NCBI GenBank assembly: GCA_037045535.1
Contig: JBAOHI010000043.1
Span: 1 to 64,000 of the forward strand
DNA from: Competibacter_A sp037045535
GTDB lineage: Bacteria; Pseudomonadota; Gammaproteobacteria; Competibacterales; Competibacteraceae
Length of the DNA stretch: 64,000 nt
Reading direction: 5' to 3'
Part shown: positions 55,157-64,000 of the stretch, one piece after another
Numbering within the stretch: position 1 is the stretch's first letter
Layout: each line of letters opens with the position of its first letter
Program-made: the position numbers and the translations under genes
The notes under the pieces: generated by a model
The model's input: the letters and a program-made list of their open reading frames with translations, nothing else
The model's database searches: none
Told to the model about the DNA's origin: nothing

Positions 55157-55184
55157 GGGCGCACTTTCGGTTCGAGTTGCGCCC
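55157..55184. repeat. Hairpin in the CheR-CheW gap
   Basis: GGGCGCA (55157-55163) pairs with TGCGCCC (55178-55184) around a 14-base loop. It may be an intercistronic processing or attenuation site. Confidence 0.4.
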
Positions 55185-55251
55185 ACGCTCCTCCCACCCG
55201 CTGGCGGGCGAAAGATCGGTGACAAGGATTTCGGCGAGCACGCCATCAACG

Positions 55252-55818
55252 TTAAGCCGCTGCCACAGATTCGGGCGGACGAGCGGTTTCCAGGGCGAAC
55301 ATTTCCTCGACGCTCAGCAACCGGTCCACATCCAGCAGCATCACCATGCCCTCCTCGGCAGTCACCAATCCGCTGATGAACTCGGTGTTTACCGCCGTGC
55401 CGAAATCCGGTGGCGGTTGGATTTCCGCTCCCTCTACGTTCAGCACGTCCGACACGCCATCCACCACTACCCCGACCACCCGGCTTCCGGTGGCCGAACG
55501 CACCGTCACCACGATCACCACCGTGATCTTGGTGTACTCCATCGCCTCCAGCTCGAACCGCAATCGCAGGTCGATCACCGGTACGATCGCCCCACGCAAA
55601 TTCATCACCCCCCGCACGAACGCCGGCATGTTGGGCATGCGCGTCACCGGCGCCCAGCCGCGAATCTCCTGTACTTTCAAAATATCCACGCCGTACTGCT
55701 CACCCGCCAGATTGAAAGTCAGGTATTGCAAGCCTTGGGTCATGGCATCGCGCTTGAGCAAACCTCGTGCGCTTTGCACCGTTAAATCGGTCGTTTTCGC
55801 TTCCATTGTTCGCCTCAT
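55252..55818 (-). CDS. cheW: CheW coupling protein
   Basis: A 188-residue CheW with LTFNLAGEQYGVDILKVQEI at the start and the PNMPAFVRGVMNLRGAIVPV core; a segment VVVDGVSDVLNV follows. It joins receptors to CheA. Its start overlaps the CheA stop by four bases, giving coupled translation. Confidence 0.9.
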   Translation of the reverse strand: MRRTMEAKTTDLTVQSARGLLKRDAMTQGLQYLTFNLAGEQYGVDILKVQEIRGWAPVTRMPNMPAFVRGVMNLRGAIVPVIDLRLRFELEAMEYTKITVVIVVTVRSATGSRVVGVVVDGVSDVLNVEGAEIQPPPDFGTAVNTEFISGLVTAEEGMVMLLDVDRLLSVEEMFALETARPPESVAAA

Positions 55819-57902
55819 ATCACCGCTTGGTTGATCCGGATTAAGCCGGATATATCAAGAATCAAACCGACCCGGCCATCTCCAAGAATCGTGGCGCCCG
55901 CCACGCCGGGCACTCGCCGGAAGTTCTTCTCCAGGGATTTGATGGACACCTGCTGCTGGCCCTGTAGATCGTCCACGAACAGCCCGACCTGTCGGCCGTC
56001 GGCTTCCACCACCACTAGCAAGCCTTTCTCCAGATCGGTCTGGGCCTCCGCCGCGCCAAACAGCTCATATAAGCGCAGGATCGGTAGGTGCCGACCACGG
56101 AACCGCAATACCTCGCCCCTCCCGGCGACCCGATGAACCGAGCCAGCCTGGATCTGCACCGATTCGATGATCGACAGCAGTGGGATGATGTAGCAATCTT
56201 GACCGACGGTGACCAACTGACCATCCAGAATCGCCAGGGTCAGCGGTAGGCAGATCGTTATCTGGGTACCTCGCCCTGGCTGGCTGACGATTTGAATGCT
56301 GCCACCCACATCTTGGATATTGCGGCGCACCACATCCATGCCCACGCCTCGTCCAGAAACGTCGCTGATCTGCTTGGCGGTCGAAAGTCCTGGATGAAAA
56401 ATCAGGTCGTAAATCTGCTCATCGCTGTAATCCTCCCCGGCTCTGAGTAGGCCGACGTCCAGCCCCTTGCGCAGCAGAGCATCTCGATTCAGGCCGCGCC
56501 CGTCGTCGCTGACTTCGATGAAAATGCTGCCGCTCTTGTGGTAGGCATTGAGTGCGATGACACCGGTTTCAGGCTTGCCGGCCTGTGCCCGTTCGTCAAT
56601 CGATTCAAGCCCGTGGTCCAAGCTGTTACGGATCAGGTGCACCAGTGGATCGCCGATCTTTTCAATGACCGTTTTATCCAGCTCAGTCTGCTCGCCGCTG
56701 ATGCGCAGCTCGACCTGCTTACCCAGTTTGCCGCTGATGTCATGCACCATGCGAGGAAAACGGCTAAACACCGAATTGACCGGCAACATGCGAATTCGCA
56801 TCACCTGCTCTTGCAGGTCGCGAGTATTGCGATCCAGCTGATCCAGGGCTTCGTGCAGCTTGTCCAGCCGGCTCATGTCGAAGTCCTCGCCCAAGGCGCT
56901 GAGCATCGACTGCGTGGTCACCAGCTCGCCGACCAGATTGACCACGGCATCCACCTTGTCGATGCCGACCCGGATCGAACCGCTATCGGCCACTGTTGGT
57001 GGACTGACTCGCCGCTCGCCCTTACGTCGCTCCTCGCCCTTGCGCCGTTCGAGCAGTAACTCGCCCTGCTGTCCTTCCTGGCCAGCTCCGGGATCGGGCG
57101 CCGGACCCAGCGCGGGCGATTCCGCCGCCGCATCGGTCGCTTTTCCGGCCGTCGGTTCTGGTGCGGCTGACGCTTCCGCCAAGGGCTCGATGCTCAGATC
57201 GCAATCGCCCTCGACCCAAGCGAACACCTCAGCCACCGACTCGTAGGTCGCCGCGCCGCGTAATTCCAGCTCCCAGGACAGGTAACAGTCCTCAGGCTGC
57301 AACTCGGCCAGCTGGGGCAACCGGCTGGTGTCCGCCCGAACCGTCAACTCTCCCAGATCGGCCAATTCGCGGAACATCCGCACCGGATCGTTACCGCTGT
57401 GCATCAACTGGGGATAGGGGCGAAACTGGATGCACCAACCGATCGGCTGAGTCGACGGTAGCTTGGTGGCAAAAACTGGCTCGCTGTCAGCGGCATCCTT
57501 GTTGGCCGGCTCCGCTTCCAGCAGTCGCGACAAGCGCTCCTGCAAGCCTTGGACTCGAACTGCGTCGACCGGGACATTTTCTCGGGCCGCGACCAGCATC
57601 TCCTGCAAGCAATCCCTCGCTTCCAACAGAGTGTTCACCGTCTCATGGGTGACCGCCATCCGGCCTTCCCTCATCCGATCCAGCAAGGTTTCCATCAGAT
57701 GAGTGAAATCGGTAACGTCTCGAAACCCGAAAGTGCCACTCCCCCCCTTGATCGAATGGGCCGCCCGGAAAATGGTATTGATCTGTTCCAGATCGGCCGT
57801 CGTCCCAGGCTCCAAGGCCAGCAGACCAGCTTCCATAATATCCAGTCCTTCAAAGCTCTCTTCGAAGAAGGTCTGGACGAATTGACCGATATCGATGGCC
57901 AT
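55815..57902 (-). CDS. cheA: CheA histidine kinase
   Basis: A 695-residue kinase. The HPt domain has the phosphorylated His49 in FRAAHSIKGGSGTF. A long Pro/Ala/Glu linker and a Lys/Arg/Glu-rich stretch (LLERRKGEERRKGERR, about 285-300) lead to the dimerisation and ATPase domains with HLIRNSLDHGLE, DDGRGLNRD and GRGVGMDVVRRNI, then the CheW-like domain. There is no P2-like region that I can identify with certainty. It sits centrally in the operon. Confidence 0.93.
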   Translation of the reverse strand: MAIDIGQFVQTFFEESFEGLDIMEAGLLALEPGTTADLEQINTIFRAAHSIKGGSGTFGFRDVTDFTHLMETLLDRMREGRMAVTHETVNTLLEARDCLQEMLVAARENVPVDAVRVQGLQERLSRLLEAEPANKDAADSEPVFATKLPSTQPIGWCIQFRPYPQLMHSGNDPVRMFRELADLGELTVRADTSRLPQLAELQPEDCYLSWELELRGAATYESVAEVFAWVEGDCDLSIEPLAEASAAPEPTAGKATDAAAESPALGPAPDPGAGQEGQQGELLLERRKGEERRKGERRVSPPTVADSGSIRVGIDKVDAVVNLVGELVTTQSMLSALGEDFDMSRLDKLHEALDQLDRNTRDLQEQVMRIRMLPVNSVFSRFPRMVHDISGKLGKQVELRISGEQTELDKTVIEKIGDPLVHLIRNSLDHGLESIDERAQAGKPETGVIALNAYHKSGSIFIEVSDDGRGLNRDALLRKGLDVGLLRAGEDYSDEQIYDLIFHPGLSTAKQISDVSGRGVGMDVVRRNIQDVGGSIQIVSQPGRGTQITICLPLTLAILDGQLVTVGQDCYIIPLLSIIESVQIQAGSVHRVAGRGEVLRFRGRHLPILRLYELFGAAEAQTDLEKGLLVVVEADGRQVGLFVDDLQGQQQVSIKSLEKNFRRVPGVAGATILGDGRVGLILDISGLIRINQAVI

Positions 57903-57909
57903 ATTGATG

Positions 57910-58272
57910 TCATCCCAACACTTTGTTGACCGTCGCCAGCAGTTTTTCAGGATTAAATGGCTTAACGATCCAACCGGTAGCGCCTGCGTCCTTACCTTCC
58001 ATTTTCTTCTCGGTTGTGGACTCAGTCGTCAGGGTCAGGATAGGCGTGAACTTATAGGCAGGTAGCGCCCGCAATTCCCGAATCAGAGCAATCCCATCCA
58101 TGTTGGGCATGTTGACATCGGTGATCACCAAATCGGAGGTCATACCCTTGGCAAGGCCCAAGGCTATCTGACCATCTTCCGCCACCGTCACCCGATGACC
58201 GGCCTCCTTGAGGGTAAATTCCACCATTTGCCGCATGGAGGCTGAGTCATCTACTACCAGTATTGTTGCCAT
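57910..58272 (-). CDS. cheY: CheY response regulator
   Basis: A 120-residue single-domain receiver: acidic pair Asp8/Asp9, phosphorylated Asp52 in LVITDVNMPNMDG, conserved Thr near 82 and Lys104 in IVKPFN. It should bind the flagellar switch or another motor when phosphorylated by CheA. It lies 8 bases before the CheA start. Confidence 0.93.
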   Translation of the reverse strand: MATILVVDDSASMRQMVEFTLKEAGHRVTVAEDGQIALGLAKGMTSDLVITDVNMPNMDGIALIRELRALPAYKFTPILTLTTESTTEKKMEGKDAGATGWIVKPFNPEKLLATVNKVLG

Positions 58273-58345
58273 GAGAATTTCCTTTGCTTCAAAGCGATGA
58301 TCGTTTCCCCGCCAGCTCTAACGGCGCATGGTTCGGGAATTCGGT

Positions 58346-58630
58346 TTAGTGGGTTGCCGTTGTTTCCAATCCCAGATGGTCGGTTAACCCTAGCAATCGC
58401 GCGCCATCCACGAGGGCCAGCGAAGGATTGCGCCATTGCACGGACAAACCGTGCGAGCGTGCTTCCGACATAAAACTCAGCAATAGTTGCAAGGTTGCCG
58501 TGTGTATCTTTTGTACTGCGTGGCCGTCGATTTCCAACGGCTCCTTTTTTTGCAGCACACTCAGCAACTGCTGGTGCAGCACGCCGACAGTTGCAATATC
58601 AAGTTCGGATGGGCATTCAATAAGATCCAT
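58346..58630 (-). CDS. STAS domain protein of the chemotaxis operon
   Basis: A 94-residue single STAS domain. The conserved loop is KIHTATLQLLLSF, with Thr in the usual phosphorylatable position and His in place of the common Asp. AGGAG lies 6 bases before the third of three Met/TTG candidate starts, so 58630 is chosen. It lies between a receptor gene and CheY; in some chemotaxis systems a STAS protein acts as a phosphate sink or regulates c-di-GMP. The role here is an inference. Confidence 0.8.
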   Translation of the reverse strand: MDLIECPSELDIATVGVLHQQLLSVLQKKEPLEIDGHAVQKIHTATLQLLLSFMSEARSHGLSVQWRNPSLALVDGARLLGLTDHLGLETTATH

Positions 58631-58639
58631 CATCAACTC

Positions 58640-60719
58640 CTAAAACTCTTCCCATTCATCGGAAGCTGTTGCAGTACTGGCTGTTAGTTTCTGCGGGACC
58701 GATATTGGCCGAGTGGCCGGTTGGGATTTAATCGATATCGGCTTAACGGCAGCCGGACGGTGATCCATTTTCTGGACTGTTTGCGATGGACTCTGGGCCT
58801 TGCTGGTGACTTTCGAACTCGGGGTGACGGCAACCGCAGTCGGAGTTCCCCGTTGATCGAGCTTGAAGAAACCCATCAGGCGTTGCAGCTCGCTGGCCTG
58901 GTCGCCCATTGAATGGCTGGCGGAGGCGGTCTGTTCGACCAAGGCGGCGTTCTGCTGGGTCATCTGGTCCATTTGCAGCACGGCCTGGTTGACCTGCTCG
59001 ATGCCACTGGCCTGCTCACGGGCCGCGGCGGCCATCTCGGCGACAATGTCGCTGACTTTCTTGATCGCGATGACGATGTCTTTGAGGGTTTGACCGGAGC
59101 GTTCGACTAACTGGCCGCCGTCTTCGACCTTGGCGACGCTGTCGGTGATCAGCGCTTTGATCTCTTTGGCGGCATCGGCGCTGCGTTGGGCGAGCTTGCG
59201 CACTTCGCCGGCAACCACCGCAAACCCTCGGCCTTGTTCCCCGGCTCGGGCCGCTTCCACGGCGGCATTGAGGGCCAGCAGGTTGGTTTGAAAGGCGATC
59301 TCGTCAATCACCCCAATGATGTCGGCAATCTGGCGGCTGCTGTGGTGGATGGCGTTCATCGCCGTGACCGCTTGCTCGACCACTTGCCCGCCTTGTTCGG
59401 CTTGCGATCGGGCGGCAATGGCCAGTTGGTTGGCTTGGTTGGCGTTCTCGGCGCTTTGCTTGACCGTGCCGGTCAGCTCTTCCATCGAGGAGGCCGTCTC
59501 TTCCAGCGCGCTGGCTTGCTCTTCCGTCCGCTGTGCCAGGTCGCCACTGCCTTGGGCGATTTCGGCGGCGGCCGCATTGACCTGCGCGGTGGCTTGGGTG
59601 ACTTTCCCCACCATGTCCTTCAATTGCCCGGCCATGTCCCGCATCGCGGCGTAGATACCGGTTTCCCGTCCGGTGTTGGCGAAATTGGACCGTTAGATCA
59701 CCGTGCGCGATCTGTTGGGTCAATACCGCCATCTCGGCCGGCTCCCCACCGATCGGCCGGCGGATCACTCGTACCAGCAACCAGGACAGTAGGATTCCCA
59801 ACAGCACCGCGCCGCCCGATAGCCATGTCACTACCGCTTCGGCCAGCTCGTTCGTCTGCCGTACCTTCGATCCCAAAGCGTCTTGGTCGGCCTTTCTAGA
59901 TATTTTCAACTCTTCAGTGGCTTTGGCGATCTCCGGCCCGATCTGGCTTAAGGTGTCGCTGATCAGATTGTTAATTTCTTCGGTTAAGAACTGGGTGGGC
60001 AACAGATCGACGTAGGCTTGGTATGGCTTGCTAAACTGTTCGAGGCGATCTTGATAAGAGCCCTTGGCCCCTTCGACGAGCGCCTTTTTCGCCGCGCCCG
60101 CCTTAGTAGTCAGCAACTCCTTGGATTTTTCGTAATCGTCGTGTGCGCCGTATGCGTCGTATTTCAGCATCAAATAACGCCCATTGATAACCTGCGCTTG
60201 CAAATTACTCGCCAACGCTGCAACTTTATGATTGCCATCCTGGGTGGCGGTTTCGATCAAGTCGGCAAGGGCTTTTCCCATGCCGACGCCAAATTCAATC
60301 AATTGTTTTTTTGCTTCACCCTTTTGCTTTTGTAGGGTCACCGCCCGGGTGAATGCCTCGTCGTAACGTTTAACCTGTTCGCCGAGAGCGGCTACAATCT
60401 TCTTGCGCTCCGGGTTCTTGATGTTTTCTACCAGCGCCTTGTGCACAGCCATCATCTCGTCGAATTGCTCACGGTAATCCTGAACCGCTTTATCGCTACG
60501 ACTGATAACAAAGTCCTTGACTGCTAGCCGCACGTTCAGCATCTTGTCTTGGAATTCGCTAATTCGATCACCGTTGAGAGATCCCCGACGGTATTCAGTG
60601 AAACCTTCAAACGCCCCACTCAATCCCCAGTAGGCAACTCCTGCAACGATAATGAGTAACACGATTATCGTTGCGAAACCGAAATTGAGCTGGGTGCGAA
60701 GACTAAGGTTATTGAACAT
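58640..60719 (-). CDS. Methyl-accepting chemotaxis protein with helical-bundle sensor, frameshifted
   Basis: A transmembrane receptor of about 690 residues: TM1 (FATIIVLLIIVAGVAYWGLS), a long all-helical periplasmic domain (HBM-like, about 35-290), TM2 (LSGGAVLLGILLSWLLVRVI), HAMP and signalling domain. The frame breaks near 59682-59690: frame one reads GDLTVQF, frame two continues ANTGRETGIYAAMRDM. An extra base in a TTT run explains it. It ends SDEWEEF, a CheR-docking pentapeptide. A TSS-proximal ATG at 60731 is an alternative. The signalling segment is nearly identical to that at 42643-43281. Confidence 0.85.
58925..59563 (-). repeat. MCP signalling segment, inverted copy of 42643-43281
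   Basis: 639 bases with about fourteen mismatches to the plus-strand copy, so the two are an inverted repeat 15.6 kb apart. Confidence 0.85.
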
Positions 60720-60794
60720 GGTTGATCTCATTATTCGCTCTAATAAATAATACTTTTACTGCGACGGCCTTGCTCATTGCGGAGATGCTAGATG

Positions 60795-61362
60795 CTAAAA
60801 CTCTTCCCATTCATCGGAAGCGGCAGTGGATACTACCGGCTTCTTTGCAGCCGACAGTGGACGCATAGTGGATCTCATCCGAACAGCAACCGGCTTAGCT
60901 GGCGTGGCAACAGTTCGGTTAGTACGCTCCTTCCATAATGCGATTTCGCCGATTTGTCTCCCGAAAGTTTGCTGTAGATAAGGCGAATATTTCTTATCGC
61001 TACGCTGGATATGTTCGACTAGCCAACTCTGCAAGAACTTCTTTGTTTCCATTGTGACAAAGTGCTTGCCACTATTCATTTTTTCCTTGAGTTCGCGCAC
61101 ATTGTTCACTAGGTCGGCATGTTTCTTCCGATGCTCGGCTAATTCTGGATAATGACACGCTTCCAACCGTCCTTCCTCGTATTTGAAATGCTCTGACAGT
61201 GTATTCAACTAAACGGTCAATAAAACTACCGATCACGTTCTTGCCTTTCCCAGTCAGCATAGCTTCGTGTAGCGAATTGGTAATATCGATCAGTTGTCGA
61301 TGTTGCTGATCGATTTCGGAATCATTCACGCTAAACGCATCGCTCCACGTAACCAGCTCCAC
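60795..61362 (-). CDS. Bacteriohemerythrin domain, frameshifted, ending in a receptor docking peptide
   Basis: A diiron, O2-binding hemerythrin domain of about 115 residues: DAFSVNDSEIDQQHRQL, HFKYEEGRLE, EHRKKHADLV and VEHIQRSDKKY, holding the seven ligands (five His, Glu and Asp). The frame breaks near 61195-61203 between DRLVEYT and SEHFKYEE, with one extra base. A linker then leads to ASDEWEEF. This pentapeptide belongs to chemoreceptors, so I infer that the protein is really the C-terminal part of the receptor encoded just upstream (61376-62968). The GTG at 61362 has no ribosome site. Confidence 0.82.
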
Positions 61363-61375
61363 AGTCCGACGCGTA

Positions 61376-62968
61376 TCATTCTCGGCTCGTTTCCGCAGTA
61401 GCGATCACACTTTCATCCAGCTTGAAGAAATCGATTAGTTCGTGCAGTTGATGCGCCTGGTCGCCCATCGTTCGACTGACGGCGCTGGTCTGTTCGACGA
61501 GCGCCACGTTCTGTTGGGTCACCTGGTCCATTCGCAAAATCGCCTGGTTGGCCTGCTCGATGCCGCTGGCCTGCTCATTGGTAGCAGCGGCAATCTCGGC
61601 GACAACGTCGCTGACTTTCTTGACCGACATGACGATCTCGCGCAAGGTTTGGCCGGATTGCTCCACCAGTTTGCCACCGTCCTCAACCTTGACGACGCTG
61701 TCGGTAATCAACGCCTTGATCTCTTTGGCGGCATCGGCGCTGCGCTGGGCCAACTTACGGACTTCGCTGGCAACCACCGCAAAGCCCCGGCCTTGCTCGC
61801 CAGCGCGGGCTGCTTCGACGGCGGCATTCAGCGCTAGCAGGTTGGTCTGGAAAGCGATTTCATCGATCACACCGATAATGTCGGCGATCTTACGGCTGCT
61901 TTGGTTGATCGCCCCCATTGCGACAATAGCTTGCTCGACCACCCGCCCACCTTGCTCGGCTTGCGCGCGCGCCGCCGCCGCCAATTGGTTGGCCTGTCCA
62001 GCGTGATCGGCACTTTGCTTGACCGTACCGGTGAGTTGTTCCATCGAAGCGGCAGTTTCTTCCAAGGCAGCAGCTTGTTCTCCAGTACGCTTCGATAAGC
62101 TGGAACTGTCACTAGCTAATTGGTTGGCTACCGCCGTCACCCGCCGAGACGAGGATACGACTCTCGATACGACGCCATTTAACCGCGAAGCCATTCCTTT
62201 CATGGCGCTTAACAACCGAGTGACTTCGTCGTGCCCAATCACGGTAACGTCTACTCGCAAATCGCCATCCGCAACTTGATCAACCACTGACACCACCTTG
62301 CGAAGCGGCCGAACGATGCTGGTCGTTATCCAATAGCCAAAAATCGCCAATACGAGGACTAGTCCCAAACCCAGGGTACCGTTCTCCAAAAACTGCTCCT
62401 TGAATAACTGATCCACATCATCCACGTAAATGCCAGTACCGATGATCCAATCCCAAGGCTTAAATTCTTTGACGTAGGAAATTTTGGGAACCGGCTGCTC
62501 GAAACCCGGTTTTGGCCATAGATAAGACACCATGCCAGCCCCATCTTTTTTGACAGCTTCCACAAACTCGACGAATAGGTGTTTGCCGGTTGGATCTTTA
62601 AAATCTCGTAAATCCTTGCCGTCTAGTTCTGGCTTAAATGGATGCATGACCATGCGCGGGTATGAATCATTAATCCAGAAATAATCCTTTTCACCATAGC
62701 GTAGATCCTTAATGACATCTAAAGCAGCTTGTTTAGCAGCAGTCTCGCTTAATCCACCCTTGACGGCTAAATCATGGTATCGGATTAAAATACTATGGAT
62801 GGACTCGACCAGTTGCCGTATAGCCATGACCCGATCCTCAAACAACTGGCTTCTAAGATCGTGCAAAGCGTGAAGGGTTGTAGCACTTATCGCTAGGAGC
62901 ATTGTTCCAAGCAGCAACCATAATCGCTTGCCGATACTGATACGCGTCAAAATAGATTCTTTTTCCAC
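61376..62968 (-). CDS. Methyl-accepting chemotaxis protein, single Cache sensor
   Basis: A 530-residue receptor: a GTG start after GGATGAGAA, TM1 (LLLGTMLLAISATTLHALHD), a Cache_2-type domain (about 40-190, YGEKDYFWINDSYPRMVMHP and GTGIYVDD), TM2 (LGLGLVLVLAIFGYWITT), HAMP and the signalling tip. It stops at ETSRE; a shift of one base at this point would read on through ENDTRRTVELVTW into the hemerythrin of the adjacent gene. The natural product is therefore probably a receptor-hemerythrin fusion. Confidence 0.83.
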   Translation of the reverse strand: MEKESILTRISIGKRLWLLLGTMLLAISATTLHALHDLRSQLFEDRVMAIRQLVESIHSILIRYHDLAVKGGLSETAAKQAALDVIKDLRYGEKDYFWINDSYPRMVMHPFKPELDGKDLRDFKDPTGKHLFVEFVEAVKKDGAGMVSYLWPKPGFEQPVPKISYVKEFKPWDWIIGTGIYVDDVDQLFKEQFLENGTLGLGLVLVLAIFGYWITTSIVRPLRKVVSVVDQVADGDLRVDVTVIGHDEVTRLLSAMKGMASRLNGVVSRVVSSSRRVTAVANQLASDSSSLSKRTGEQAAALEETAASMEQLTGTVKQSADHAGQANQLAAAARAQAEQGGRVVEQAIVAMGAINQSSRKIADIIGVIDEIAFQTNLLALNAAVEAARAGEQGRGFAVVASEVRKLAQRSADAAKEIKALITDSVVKVEDGGKLVEQSGQTLREIVMSVKKVSDVVAEIAAATNEQASGIEQANQAILRMDQVTQQNVALVEQTSAVSRTMGDQAHQLHELIDFFKLDESVIATAETSRE

Positions 62969-63060
62969 TTCTCATCCACCTAATTCCAGTTTTAATAGCT
63001 CTCTCCTACAAGCGGGTGAGAGAGACAAATAGCTATCTTCTAATCAACAACGATTTTAGT

Positions 63061-63516
63061 TCATCCCACAATCAAAGCCGATGCGGAATTTTTTAAAGAT
63101 AATGGAGCATATTTCTTATCACCTTTCTGGATATGATTGGTTATCCATTCCTTAAGAAAATTCATTACCTTCATATTGATATGCTGGCTGCCACTATGAA
63201 ACTTTCCCTGAAGGGCGATCACTTGTTTGACCAGATCCGCGTGCTTCGCTTTATGCTCTACAAGATTCGGGTAGCCACAATCTTCCATCCGCTTTTCTTC
63301 ATAGCTAAAATGCTTGGCAGTATATTCTATCAGCCGATTAAACAGATTCCCCATGATGGATTGGGTTTTCCCTTCCCGCATCGCTTCATGGAGATCGTTA
63401 ATCATGCCAATCAATTGTTGATGTTGGTTGTCAATTTCCGGATCATTCACACTTAATGCATCGCTCCAAGTAATCAAACCTGACTCGGTTACGACCACTC
63501 GGATCGGCTGTTTCAT
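63061..63516 (-). CDS. Bacteriohemerythrin
   Basis: A 151-residue hemerythrin with DALSVNDPEIDNQHQQL, KHFSYEEKRMEDCGYP, EHKAKHADLV and NHIQKGDKKYAP, the complete ligand set. Its start codon lies inside the end of the next receptor and has no ribosome site (AGTACTGA), which suggests a fused origin, as with 60795-61362. It lacks a WEEF end; the C-terminus ends SALIVG. Confidence 0.82.
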   Translation of the reverse strand: MKQPIRVVVTESGLITWSDALSVNDPEIDNQHQQLIGMINDLHEAMREGKTQSIMGNLFNRLIEYTAKHFSYEEKRMEDCGYPNLVEHKAKHADLVKQVIALQGKFHSGSQHINMKVMNFLKEWITNHIQKGDKKYAPLSLKNSASALIVG

Positions 63517-64000
63517 TCAGTACTGGTAAGTTTATCGGCCTATCTTTGTCGGGCTTGAGTTCATTGGTCTTGGTCACGCTTCGATTTGAGGAATGAAGTG
63601 GCAAACCAGCAAGATCGGTGGGTGGGATTGACATTTCCCTGTCCACCTTGAAAAAGCCTACAAGCCGCTGCAACTCCTGGGCTTGTTCGCTCATCGACCG
63701 GCTGGCGGCAGCAGTTTGTTTTACCAATGTGGCGTTCTGCTGGGTCATCTGCTCCATCCCAAAAATGGCCTTGTTGACCTGTTCAATGCCTGAAGCTTGC
63801 TCTCGGCCAGCGGCGGCCATTTCGGCGACGATGTCATTCACTTTTTGGGTAGCAACGACGATCTCACCCAACGTTTGGCCGGATTCATTCGCGAAGCGGG
63901 TTCCATCGCCAACCTTGGCAAGGTTATCCGCAATGAGGCTCTTGATTTCCTTAGCAGAGTCAGCACTACGCTGGGCTAACTTTCTGACTTCGCCCGCGAC
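63443..64000 (-). CDS. Methyl-accepting chemotaxis protein, 3' part (cut by window edge)
   Basis: The C-terminal signalling region of a receptor, continuing beyond the window. It opens in-frame with VAGEVRKLAQRSADSAKEIK, runs through the variant VNDIVAEMAAAGREQASGIE and MTQQNATLVKQTAAASRSM, and then a Lys/Asp/Pro linker. It overlaps the hemerythrin start by 74 bases. A single base removal would fuse NLPVLN to KQPIRVVVTESGLITW. Confidence 0.85.
   Translation of the reverse strand, partial: VAGEVRKLAQRSADSAKEIKSLIADNLAKVGDGTRFANESGQTLGEIVVATQKVNDIVAEMAAAGREQASGIEQVNKAIFGMEQMTQQNATLVKQTAAASRSMSEQAQELQRLVGFFKVDREMSIPPTDLAGLPLHSSNRSVTKTNELKPDKDRPINLPVLNETADPSGRNRVRFDYLERCIKCE

Overview
The window looks like chromosomal DNA of a GC-rich gammaproteobacterium. 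That placement is an inference from protein style: RND/OMF efflux genes, PAS/sigma54 regulators, a proteobacterial che operon and many outer-membrane or lipoprotein products. A PHA/glycogen-accumulating Competibacter-like lineage would fit but is not proven. I see no rRNA, tRNA, CRISPR array or prophage.

Layout. (1) 0.2-2.4 kb: a patatin-like lipoprotein and an outer-membrane MetA-like protein. (2) 2.5-5.4 kb: a sigma54 activator with two PAS domains, divergent from an EF-hand protein and a STAS-like protein; a well-spaced sigma54 promoter lies in the gap. (3) 5.5-15.1 kb: a long same-strand run of exported proteins (DUF3313 and SYLF lipoproteins, an unknown secreted protein, DUF2092, a glycine-rich repeat protein, a LysM-sulfatase, a LysM-DUF1254/DUF1214 protein and an outer-membrane barrel). 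(4) 15.1-18.7 kb: a split ThrE-type exporter, a SpoIIAA-like protein, a Tat-exported Gly-rich protein with four WVNR repeats beside an NTF2-like protein, and a second DUF3313 lipoprotein. (5) 18.9-24.8 kb: an RND tripartite efflux operon whose outer-membrane gene carries a palindromic repeat in its 5' end. (6) 24.9-27.3 kb: DUF1269, a small secreted protein, a GST and a 250-bp MITE-like IS remnant. (7) 27.5-32.5 kb: three secreted peptidases of different catalytic classes. (8) 32.8-38.3 kb: DUF4331, TPR protein, HupE/UreJ protein (fused to the end of a truncated haemoglobin), ECF sigma factor and cupin anti-sigma factor. (9) 38.3-49.7 kb: pirins, three LysR regulators, a chemoreceptor, an MFS exporter, a flavin-binding PNPOx-like protein, a GST and a PHB-depolymerase-like esterase. 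(10) 49.8-64 kb: a complete chemotaxis operon on the minus strand (receptors, bacteriohemerythrins, STAS, CheY, CheA, CheW, CheR, CheD, CheB, soluble receptor, Aer-like receptor).

A cross-cutting observation is that at least nine genes are broken by single frameshifts, and every one has the sign expected for one extra base. The flanking protein is otherwise intact. This looks like a systematic base-calling or assembly error rather than nine decaying genes, so the affected genes are annotated across the shift.
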